Shown one piece after another: positions 1-4,857 of a stretch of DNA of 5,860 nt (its first letter is position 1; each line of letters starts with the position of its first letter). This stretch comes from Actinomycetota bacterium. Its GTDB lineage: Bacteria; Actinomycetota; Coriobacteriia; Anaerosomatales; D1FN1-002. A program made the position numbers and the translations under genes. The stretch covers positions 1 through 5,860 of the forward strand of contig VAUM01000110.1 in the NCBI GenBank assembly GCA_005774595.1, read 5' to 3'. The notes beneath the pieces were generated by a model that was not told the origin of the DNA, made no database searches, and saw only the letters and a list, made by a program, of their open reading frames with translations.

Positions 1-17
1 CGGCGCTGTACTTCTGA
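1..17 (+). CDS. C-terminal tail of an upstream gene (partial)
   Basis: The first bases read in frame 3 as Ala-Leu-Tyr-Phe followed by TGA at 15-17, which looks like the end of a gene entering from the left. Four residues cannot identify the product. In a purine cluster another pur gene such as purB or purD would be natural, but that is a guess. The next gene begins about 90 bases later. Confidence 0.25.
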
Positions 18-56
18 GGGGCGCGGGCGAACGGCGGAGCCGCGTGGCCGTTCGGC

Positions 57-62
57 TACAAT
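57..62 (+). promoter_or_regulatory. Candidate -10 box of a purC promoter
   Basis: TACAAT at 57-62 is one base from the TATAAT consensus and stands out in very GC-rich DNA. No convincing -35 hexamer lies 16-18 bases upstream. Transcription would start near 69, giving an untranslated leader of about 37 bases that carries the GGAAGGA ribosome-binding site at 87-93. The box overlaps the alternative ATG at 61, which argues against that ATG being the translation start. Confidence 0.4.
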
Positions 63-105
63 GCACGCACCAGCCCGCCGTGAACCGGAAGGACCCCCGC
101 GCCCC

Positions 106-981
106 ATGGACCTGACCCCCGACGCGCAGGGCAAGGTGCGCGACCTCTACGACCTCGGCGACCGCCTGCTCATGGTCGCCTCGGACCGTCTCTCGGCCTT
201 CGACGTGGTGCTCCCGGACCCGATCCCGCACAAGGGCGAGGTCCTCACGAAGCTCTCGCTGTTCTGGTTCGACCTGCTGGCCGACGTCGTGCCGAACCAC
301 CTCATCTCCGCCGACGTCGCCGACCTGCCGGCCGAGTTCGCGCCGCACGCCGACTACCTGCGCGGCCGCTCGATGATCGTGCGCAAGGCGGCCGTCTTCC
401 CGGTCGAGTGCATCGTGCGCGGCTACCTGGCGGGCTCCGGCTGGAAGGAGTACCGCGAGTCGGGCACCGTCTGCGGCATCCCGCTGCCGACGGGCCTGCG
501 CGAGTCCGATCGCCTCGACGAACCGCTGTTCACGCCCTCGACCAAGGCCGAGCTCGGCGAGCACGACGAGAACATCAGCTTCGAGCGCGCAGCGGAGATC
601 GTCGGAGCCGAGTACGCCGTCGAGCTGCGCGACAAGGCCGTCGCCGTCTACTCGGCCGCGCGCGAACACGCCGCCGCGCGCGGCATCATCATCGCCGACA
701 CCAAGTTCGAGTTCGGCCTGGTCGACGGCGCCGTGACGCTCATCGACGAGGTGCTCACGCCCGACTCGTCCCGCTTCTGGCCGGTGGACGAGTACGAGCC
801 CGGCCGAGGCCAGGCGTCATTCGACAAGCAGTACGTCCGCGACTGGCTCGAGGGGAGCGGTTGGGACAAGCGCCCGCCCGCCCCAGCGCTGCCCGCCGAC
901 GTCATCGAGGGCACGAGCCGCCGCTACATCGAGGCGTACGAGCTCATCACCGGACGCGAGTTCGTCCCGGAAGGGGCGTGA
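106..981 (+). CDS. purC: Phosphoribosylaminoimidazole-succinocarboxamide synthase (SAICAR synthetase)
   Basis: This enzyme joins CAIR and aspartate, using ATP, to make SAICAR in de novo purine synthesis; it is cytoplasmic. The 291-residue protein shows the glycine/lysine start of the ATP site (GKVRDLY, residues 9-15), SDRLSAFD (26-33), PDPIPHKGEVLTKLS (from residue 37), the VRGYLAGSGWKEY segment, and the family signature IADTKFEFG with D198, K200 and E202. At about 290 residues, with an insertion containing FTPSTKAELGEHDENISF, it belongs to the longer form of the family rather than the roughly 237-residue E. coli form. I chose ATG 106 because GGAAGGA lies at 87-93, the conserved domain starts immediately after it, and the ATG at 61 overlaps a likely -10 box; starting at 61 would add 15 poorly ordered-looking residues. 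The stop overlaps a GTG of the next frame (GTGA, 978-981), consistent with an operon. Confidence 0.97.
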   Translation: MDLTPDAQGKVRDLYDLGDRLLMVASDRLSAFDVVLPDPIPHKGEVLTKLSLFWFDLLADVVPNHLISADVADLPAEFAPHADYLRGRSMIVRKAAVFPVECIVRGYLAGSGWKEYRESGTVCGIPLPTGLRESDRLDEPLFTPSTKAELGEHDENISFERAAEIVGAEYAVELRDKAVAVYSAAREHAAARGIIIADTKFEFGLVDGAVTLIDEVLTPDSSRFWPVDEYEPGRGQASFDKQYVRDWLEGSGWDKRPPAPALPADVIEGTSRRYIEAYELITGREFVPEGA

Positions 982-986
982 GAGGC

Positions 987-1433
987 GTGGCGAGGCGCAG
1001 CGCGACGAACCCGCGGTATCGCAAGGAGGCGCAGATCGGAAGCACGCGGCGCAGCTCGGCGTCGCTGAAGCCCAAGCGCGCATCCGGCGCACCGAGCGCG
1101 AGCGCGAAGCCGAAGGGCGCGGGCCCGGCCAAGGCCGCGTACGTCGACCCGCCCGAGGTCAAGAAGTGGCGCCGCCTGTGGGCCGTGCTGCTCGGCATCG
1201 CACTCGTGCCCGTGGCCTATGTCCTCGGCCCCAACGTGCTGAAGTGGCTCGGCGCGGGCAGCGGGTGGCCGGTGAACCAGGCGGTCGCGAAGTGGGGCCT
1301 GTACTTCGAGATGGCGGCCCTGGCCGGCGCGCTCTACATCGACTACGCCATCATCCGCAAGATCCAGCGGGCGGCGCGCGAGGGGCAGCGCCCGGGCAAG
1401 AAGGCGGACCGCTCCGAGAAGGACGCGACGTGA
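987..1433 (+). CDS. Small basic membrane protein of unknown function, between purC and purS
   Basis: I do not recognise a characterised family. The 148-residue protein starts with a basic, Ser/Ala/Lys-rich, probably disordered segment (residues 1-50, containing NPRYRKEAQIGSTRRSSAS). Two hydrophobic stretches follow that look like membrane helices, about 65-88 (LWAVLLGIALVPVAYVLG) and 103-123 (WGLYFEMAALAGALYIDYAI), and then a charged, Lys/Arg-rich tail. By the positive-inside rule both ends should be cytoplasmic, making a hairpin. GTG 987 is preferred because AAGGGG at 971-976 gives a ten-base spacing. GTG 978, which overlaps the purC stop as GTGA and adds three residues, is the alternative. 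The gene overlaps the next one by four bases and is probably co-transcribed with the purine genes. Nothing in the sequence points to an enzymatic role. Confidence 0.8.
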   Translation: MARRSATNPRYRKEAQIGSTRRSSASLKPKRASGAPSASAKPKGAGPAKAAYVDPPEVKKWRRLWAVLLGIALVPVAYVLGPNVLKWLGAGSGWPVNQAVAKWGLYFEMAALAGALYIDYAIIRKIQRAAREGQRPGKKADRSEKDAT

Positions 1434-1747
1434 CGTCGGCGCTGCCGGCAGAAGCGCGAGCGGCGATGTGGGCGTTGCGGGGCGGCCTCGCGCTGTCGGC
1501 CGCGGGGATCCTCGGGTTCCTGCTGTCGTACAACGCGGTGGGCGCGCCCGCGCTCGCGGCGGCGGACTACCATCCGATCCCGCCGGTGGCGTGGGCGTCG
1601 ATCGTCGCATGGGTCGCCGGCATCGGGATCGCGCTCGGCGCGCGCTGGTACGCGGTCGCCGCGGCCGCGCGGCGTGCCGGCGCGCTCGCGGGCGCTGCAG
1701 TGGACACGGACGCGGACGGGGCTTCGGCCCCGAGTGAGAAGGAGTGA
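1430..1747 (+). CDS. Small two-helix membrane protein of unknown function
   Basis: This 105-residue protein has no family I can name. It has two hydrophobic segments, about residues 18-38 (GGLALSAAGILGFLLSYNAV) and 50-71 (PPVAWASIVAWVAGIGIALG), followed by an Arg-containing stretch and an acidic, Asp/Glu-rich tail (residues 92-105). The GTG start at 1430 overlaps the preceding stop as GTGA and is preceded by a good ribosome-binding site, AGAAGGA at 1417-1423, six bases away. An internal ATG at 1466 would remove 12 residues and has a poorer upstream site. Its position between the preceding membrane-protein gene and purS suggests that the two membrane proteins are made together and may interact; this is inferred from synteny only. 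Confidence 0.75.
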   Translation: MTSALPAEARAAMWALRGGLALSAAGILGFLLSYNAVGAPALAAADYHPIPPVAWASIVAWVAGIGIALGARWYAVAAAARRAGALAGAAVDTDADGASAPSEKE

Positions 1748-1755
1748 CGAGGGAC

Positions 1756-1995
1756 ATGGCGCTCTACGAGATCCACGTGACGTACAAGAAGGGCATCTTC
1801 GACCCGCCGGGGGCCACCGCCCAGCGCGCGCTGGTCAACCTCGGCTACGGCGAGGTCGGTGAGGTGAAGATCGGCAAGTACATCCGCCTCGAGGTCGCCG
1901 ACGGCACCGACGAGGCGCGCGTCCGCGAGATGTGCGACCGTCTGCTGGCCAACCCGGTCATCGAGGACTACCGCATCGAGAAGGCAGAGCAGTGA
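1756..1995 (+). CDS. purS: Phosphoribosylformylglycinamidine synthase subunit PurS
   Basis: PurS is the small non-catalytic subunit of the three-part FGAM synthase, needed to assemble PurL with PurQ and to pass ammonia between them. The 79-residue protein matches the usual family length of about 80. It opens with the typical beta strand (ALYEIHVTYKKGIFDPPG), then AQRALVNLGYGEVGEVKIGKYI, and ends with NPVIEDYRIEKAEQ, the standard PurS order. ATG 1756 fits the family N-terminus. An in-frame GTG at 1744 overlaps the previous stop as GTGA and would add four residues (VTRD), so translational coupling could favour it. The AAGGAG at 1739-1744 lies 11 bases before the ATG but touches the GTG, which is why I prefer 1756. 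The stop overlaps the purQ start. Confidence 0.95.
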   Translation: MALYEIHVTYKKGIFDPPGATAQRALVNLGYGEVGEVKIGKYIRLEVADGTDEARVREMCDRLLANPVIEDYRIEKAEQ

Positions 1996-2693
1996 CCGTG
2001 CGGTTCGGCGTCGTCATCTTCCCGGGCTCCAACTGCGAGCAGGACGTCATCCACGCCGCGCGGCTGCTCGGATACGAGGCCGAGTACGTCTGGCACGGCG
2101 ACACGGACCTCGCCGGGTTCGACGCGATCGTGCTGCCCGGCGGCTTCTCGTATGGCGACTACCTGCGCTGCGGCGCGGTCGCGCGCTTCTCGCCGGTGAT
2201 GGCCGAGGTGGTCCGGTTCGCGGAAGCGGGCGGGCCGGTGCTCGGCATCTGCAACGGATTCCAGATACTCACCGAGGCACACCTGCTCCCCGGCGCGCTG
2301 CTGCGCAACGTCGGCCTGAAGTTCATCTGCCGCGAGGTGGCGCTGCGGGTCGAGGAGAGCCGCTGCGAGTGGTCCTCGCTGCCGGCCGGCACCGTCGTGC
2401 GCGTCCCGATCAACCACAACGAGGGCAACTTCATCTGCGACGCGGAGACGCTGCAGCGGCTGCGCGGCAACGGCCAGGTCGTGCTGCGCTACTGCGCCGA
2501 GGACGGCACGGTGGACCCGGACGGCGCGCCGAACGGCGCGCTCGACGCCATCGCCGGCATCTGCAACGAGCGCGGCAACGTGTTCGGGCTCATGCCGCAC
2601 CCCGAGCGCGCGGTCGACCCCGTCACCGGCCGCACCGACGGCGCCCCGTTCTTCACCGCGATCGCCGAGCGGCTCGCCGCAGCGGCGGGGTAG
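1992..2693 (+). CDS. purQ: Phosphoribosylformylglycinamidine synthase subunit PurQ (glutaminase)
   Basis: PurQ is the class I glutamine amidotransferase subunit of FGAM synthase. It releases ammonia from glutamine for PurL, which converts FGAR to FGAM. The 233-residue protein has the family length of about 225-235. Visible motifs are the N-terminal VVIFPGSNCEQD, the oxyanion-region LPGGFSYGDYLRCGA (from L48), the nucleophile elbow GICNGFQ with catalytic C87, the INHNEGNF segment, and the C-terminal PHPER with catalytic H203 and E205. All triad residues are present, so the enzyme should be active. The GTG start at 1992 overlaps the purS stop as GTGA, with GAGAAGG at 1978-1984 in front; GTG 1998 is a weaker alternative. 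The gene ends in TAG, which is relevant to the TAG found later in the kinase frame. No purL follows in this window. Confidence 0.97.
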   Translation: MTVRFGVVIFPGSNCEQDVIHAARLLGYEAEYVWHGDTDLAGFDAIVLPGGFSYGDYLRCGAVARFSPVMAEVVRFAEAGGPVLGICNGFQILTEAHLLPGALLRNVGLKFICREVALRVEESRCEWSSLPAGTVVRVPINHNEGNFICDAETLQRLRGNGQVVLRYCAEDGTVDPDGAPNGALDAIAGICNERGNVFGLMPHPERAVDPVTGRTDGAPFFTAIAERLAAAAG

Positions 2694-2694
2694 C

Positions 2695-3072
2695 GTGCAC
2701 GGCGACGTCCTGCTGAACGGCCCGGTCTATCTCGTGCTGGCCGCGATCGTCGTGCTCGCGGCCGGGCTGGCCGCGTTCGTGCTCGTCGACGTCTTCCGCC
2801 CGCGCCGCCGCGAGGCGCTCGCGCGCGTGCCCGAGCCCGGATGGGCGTACGCCGCACTCGAGGGCGCGTTCCTGGTCGCGCTCATGGCGGGGCAGTTCGC
2901 CTCGGCGCCCGACTGGGTGCGGACGACCTCGGTCGGGCTGCTGCCGTTCGCGGTGGCGGTCGCGGTCGCCTACCTGCTGCGCGTGGTGTATCCGAAGCCG
3001 GTGGCGCGTGGTGACGCGCCTTCCGCCGACCGGGACGGCGGAGAGGGTGCGGATCGCGGCGCGGAGGGGTAG
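2695..3072 (+). CDS. Small three-helix membrane protein of unknown function, downstream of purQ
   Basis: This 125-residue protein is probably in the inner membrane. Hydrophobic stretches lie at about residues 10-31 (ending in LVDVFRP), 52-68 and 80-98 (ending in LLRVVYPKP), followed by a polar Asp/Gly/Arg tail (103-125). The layout of a first helix ending in Val-Asp plus a basic turn, and a last helix ending in a basic-proline motif, recalls small actinobacterial membrane proteins of the DUF2516 type. That is a resemblance in arrangement, not a domain call. The GTG at 2695 starts one base after the purQ stop; upstream GGCGGGG at 2684-2690 is only a weak ribosome-binding site, so coupling to purQ is likely. 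The gene ends in TAG. Its role is unknown. Confidence 0.75.
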   Translation: MHGDVLLNGPVYLVLAAIVVLAAGLAAFVLVDVFRPRRREALARVPEPGWAYAALEGAFLVALMAGQFASAPDWVRTTSVGLLPFAVAVAVAYLLRVVYPKPVARGDAPSADRDGGEGADRGAEG

Positions 3073-3127
3073 ATTCGTGCATCCCGGCGGGCGCGACGGC
3101 CCGCGGAAGCGCTGGCGGAGAGCGTGC

Positions 3128-3156
3128 TTGACGGTGTCGCGTGGCTGTCATACCGT
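3128..3156 (+). promoter_or_regulatory. Promoter of the toxin-antitoxin operon
   Basis: TTGACG at 3128-3133 matches the -35 consensus in five of six positions. After exactly 17 bases comes TACCGT at 3151-3156, which fits the TANNNT pattern of a -10. Transcription would begin near 3163, about 30 bases before the antitoxin ATG. The -10 is part of the left arm of the inverted repeat at 3146-3179. Confidence 0.6.
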
Positions 3157-3179
3157 GAGTGTGACAGGACGGTATGACA
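3146..3179. promoter_or_regulatory. Inverted-repeat operator, likely autoregulation site of the antitoxin
   Basis: The arms TGTCATACCGT (3146-3156) and ACGGTATGACA (3169-3179) are perfect 11-bp reverse complements separated by 12 bases. The left arm covers the -10 box and the right arm ends 13 bases before the antitoxin start. Ribbon-helix-helix antitoxins commonly bind such repeats in their own promoters and repress more strongly when complexed with toxin. A partial half-site (TGTGACA, 3160-3166) lies in the spacer. That the antitoxin binds here is inferred from position and symmetry. Confidence 0.7.
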
Positions 3180-3192
3180 CGGGAGTGAAGCG

Positions 3193-3501
3193 ATGCGCGC
3201 GAAGGTGACGATCTCGATCCCCGAGGATCTGCTGATGCGGCTCGATGCCGAGGCCGAGGCGCTCGGCCGGTCGCGCAGCGAGCTGGTGCAGGAGGCGGCC
3301 GCGGTCTACCTCGGCAAGTCGGCCGAGGAGCGGGCGCGCGAGGCTCGGCGGCAGCGGATGCTCGAGGCCGTGGAGGGGATGCGGGAGATGGCCGACCGCA
3401 ACCCGATGCATGACGACCGGCCTTCACTGGAGATCCTTCGGGAGATCCGTGAGACGCACGACTCCTCGCCGCTCCGCGGCTTGCGGAAGGAGTCCGAGTG
3501 A
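3193..3501 (+). CDS. Ribbon-helix-helix antitoxin of a VapBC-like toxin-antitoxin pair
   Basis: This 102-residue protein has an N-terminal ribbon-helix-helix DNA-binding domain. A short beta strand (AKVTISI, residues 3-9) has alternating K4, T6 and S8 for base contact, followed by PEDLLMRLDAEAEALG as helix A, and then SRSELVQEAAAVYL (27-40) as helix B. Such proteins bind DNA as dimers, and their C-terminal parts wrap and inhibit the toxin. Here residues 45-102 are long, highly charged and end in a probably flexible tail. GGGAG at 3181-3184 and upstream lies near ATG 3193. The toxin start overlaps the stop (GTGA), the usual antitoxin-first coupling. The autoregulatory palindrome lies directly upstream. 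The domain call is secure; the exact antitoxin subfamily is not. Confidence 0.88.
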   Translation: MRAKVTISIPEDLLMRLDAEAEALGRSRSELVQEAAAVYLGKSAEERAREARRQRMLEAVEGMREMADRNPMHDDRPSLEILREIRETHDSSPLRGLRKESE

Positions 3502-3896
3502 GCGGCCGTCGTGTGGTCCTCGACGCGTCGGTCGGGGTGAAGTGGTTCCGCAACGAGCCGGGATCGGATGACGCACGCGAGTTGCTCGAGCAGGCCGCTG
3601 ATGCGGATGTGGCGCTTGCGGCCCCGACACACTTCGCGCACGAGGTGCTGTCGGTCGTGCGCCGCGACTTCGGCCCTGCCGACATCATGAACGGATGGGT
3701 CCGGACCGTTGATGCGGTCGCCCTCGCCCCACTCACCCGCGAGCAGGTCGCCGAGGCCGCCGAGCAGTGCGAGGCTCTCGGCTGTTCGTTCTACGACGCG
3801 CTGGCGCCCGCGCTCGCGTCGCTGCTCGACGCCGAGCTCGTCTCGGCGGACGCGGCCGCGCACGGTGCGTACCCGGGCGTGCGGCTGATCGGCTGA
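3498..3896 (+). CDS. PIN-domain ribonuclease toxin (VapC-like)
   Basis: The 132-residue length is typical of VapC toxins, metal-dependent ribonucleases that often cut tRNA or rRNA when not bound by antitoxin. All four conserved acidic positions of the PIN fold are visible: D9 in VVLDASV, E49 in HFAHEVLSV, D100 in SFYDAL and D118 in VSADAA. The order is the family's, with VKWF after the first strand, so the toxin looks catalytically intact. The GTG start at 3498 overlaps the antitoxin stop and follows a strong ribosome-binding site, GGAAGGAG at 3485-3492, five bases away. The RNA target cannot be read from the sequence. No transposase or integrase is next to the pair, although such modules often move between genomes. 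Confidence 0.92.
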   Translation: MSGRRVVLDASVGVKWFRNEPGSDDARELLEQAADADVALAAPTHFAHEVLSVVRRDFGPADIMNGWVRTVDAVALAPLTREQVAEAAEQCEALGCSFYDALAPALASLLDAELVSADAAAHGAYPGVRLIG

Positions 3897-3902
3897 GTGC
3901 GC

Positions 3903-3945
3903 GCACCACGCGCACCCCGCGCCCGCACTCCGCGTGGCGTGGTGC
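3903..3945. repeat. Perfect 9-bp inverted repeat between the toxin gene and the kinase gene
   Basis: GCACCACGC (3903-3911) and GCGTGGTGC (3937-3945) are exact reverse complements, 25 bases apart. The right arm abuts the candidate -10 at 3946. There is no T-run after it, so it is a poor intrinsic terminator; a regulatory site for the kinase promoter is a reasonable alternative. GCACCA recurs at 3953-3958 (see findings). Confidence 0.45.
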
Positions 3946-3951
3946 TACTCT
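3943..3951 (+). promoter_or_regulatory. Candidate extended -10 promoter of the kinase gene, giving a leaderless message
   Basis: TGCTACTCT has the extended -10 form TGN-TANNNT. The hexamer TACTCT ends at 3951, so transcription would begin near 3958, on the A of the kinase ATG. No ribosome-binding site precedes that ATG, which fits a leaderless transcript, a common arrangement in Actinobacteria. No -35 match is seen around 3923-3928. Confidence 0.45.
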
Positions 3952-3957
3952 CGCACC

Positions 3958-4824
3958 ATGCGCTGGCAGCGGCTGGTCAGGTTCGCCGGGGGCTACCCCT
4001 TCGCCTTTGCCGCGGTCGCGGTCGCGATCGTGGCGCTCCTGCCGGCGCGCACACACCTCGAGCCTTCCACGATCATGCTCGCCGTGGTGCCGGTCATCAT
4101 CATCGTCGCGCGCTTCGCGGGGCTGCGAGCGTCCGCCGTGGCCGCGGTCGCCGGCTTTCTCGCTCTCGACGTGCTCTTCGTCCCGCCCTACCACAGGTTG
4201 ACCGTCGCCTCGCCGGCCGAGTGGATCGCGCTCGTCGTCTTCCTCGCGGTGGCGCTCGTCTCCGGCCAGCAGACCGCCCGGATCCGCGAGCGCGAGGACG
4301 CGGCGGTCCGGCGTCAGGCTGAGCTCGGACTCGTCAACGACCTGGCGCTCCGCCTGACCTCGGAGCACTCACCCTCATCGACAGCGGCGCTCATCGTGGA
4401 CAGCATCGTCGGCCTGCTCGCGGCCGAGCGGGCGGCGCTCTACGTGCGGCCGGGCGCGGTGGACCCCGTCTGCCTCGCCGGGGCTGGGCCGCTCCTCGCC
4501 GCCTCGGCGGAGCGGGCGATGGTGGGCTGGGTCGGGCACAACGGGAAGGCGATCGCACTCGACGTCGCCGCCCTGCCGGTCGACGACCGTCCGGTGAGCG
4601 TCGGCCCGTCGCTCGCGCTCGAGGATGTCACCGCCGACGGCGTCTACCTGCCGCTGCACGCCGGCCAGAGCGTGGAGGGCGTGCTCTACGTGCGCTGGCC
4701 CGGGGGCGCGGAGGCGGGACCGGCCGAGACCCGCCTGCTGGTGGCGATCGCGAACCTGGCCGCCGCCGCCCTCGGCCGTCAGAGGCTGGACGAGCTGGCC
4801 GCGCGCGCCAAGGCGCCCGGCTAG
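3958..4824 (+). CDS. KdpD-like sensor kinase, N-terminal sensory part (ends at in-frame TAG)
   Basis: These 288 residues form the sensory half of a membrane histidine kinase. The DUF4118 domain is seen as four hydrophobic helices at about 13-30, 37-51, 56-75 and 87-103. It carries the characteristic VPPYHRLTVASPAEW (residues 75-89), which matches the KdpD region between helices three and four. A charged helix (106-120) leads to a GAF-like region at about 122-275. Full-length KdpD also has N-terminal KdpD and Usp domains; this protein lacks them and belongs to the shorter DUF4118 kinases. ATG 3958 is preferred over ATG 3934, which lies upstream of the -10 box and adds eight non-membrane residues. 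Translation stops at TAG 4822-4824, only 14 codons before the phospho-acceptor histidine, so alone this half has no kinase activity. The same frame continues with the kinase domains, so it is best viewed as one interrupted gene spanning 3958-5535. Confidence 0.85.
   Translation: MRWQRLVRFAGGYPFAFAAVAVAIVALLPARTHLEPSTIMLAVVPVIIIVARFAGLRASAVAAVAGFLALDVLFVPPYHRLTVASPAEWIALVVFLAVALVSGQQTARIREREDAAVRRQAELGLVNDLALRLTSEHSPSSTAALIVDSIVGLLAAERAALYVRPGAVDPVCLAGAGPLLAASAERAMVGWVGHNGKAIALDVAALPVDDRPVSVGPSLALEDVTADGVYLPLHAGQSVEGVLYVRWPGGAEAGPAETRLLVAIANLAAAALGRQRLDELAARAKAPG
4822..4824 (+). other. In-frame TAG interrupting the sensor kinase gene
   Basis: The codon at position 289 of the kinase frame is TAG. 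Homologous-looking sequence runs without a frame change on both sides: QRLDELAARAKAPG before it, and ADALKSTLVSSVSHELKTPL directly after it. One base change from GAG, CAG or AAG would explain it. TAG also ends purQ and the 2695-3072 gene, so it is an ordinary stop here and not a globally reassigned codon. Confidence 0.9.
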
Positions 4825-4857
4825 GCCGACGCGCTCAAGTCGACGCTCGTCTCCTCG

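Noticed and set aside
408..986. Upstream extension of the 987-1433 gene through purC in another frame
   Set aside because: The translation inside purC is an Arg-rich shadow, while purC itself is certain; the real start is at the purC stop.
924..1757. Minus-strand open frame of 277 codons opposite the two small membrane-protein genes
   Set aside because: Low-complexity Arg/Pro/Ala protein without motifs. The plus-strand genes have ribosome-binding sites, overlaps and plausible membrane helices.
3087..3104. Small hairpin GCGGGC-6-GCCCGC after the 2695-3072 gene, considered as a terminator
   Set aside because: Only six base pairs and no following T-run; such GC hairpins occur by chance in this composition.
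3934..3957. Earlier ATG (3934) for the kinase, adding eight residues
   Set aside because: It would place the -10 box inside the coding region and adds no conserved sequence; ATG 3958 fits the promoter position.
4822..4824. TAG as pyrrolysine or a reassigned codon
   Set aside because: TAG ends purQ and the 2695-3072 gene, and a kinase linker is not a known pyrrolysine context; nothing in the window supports recoding.
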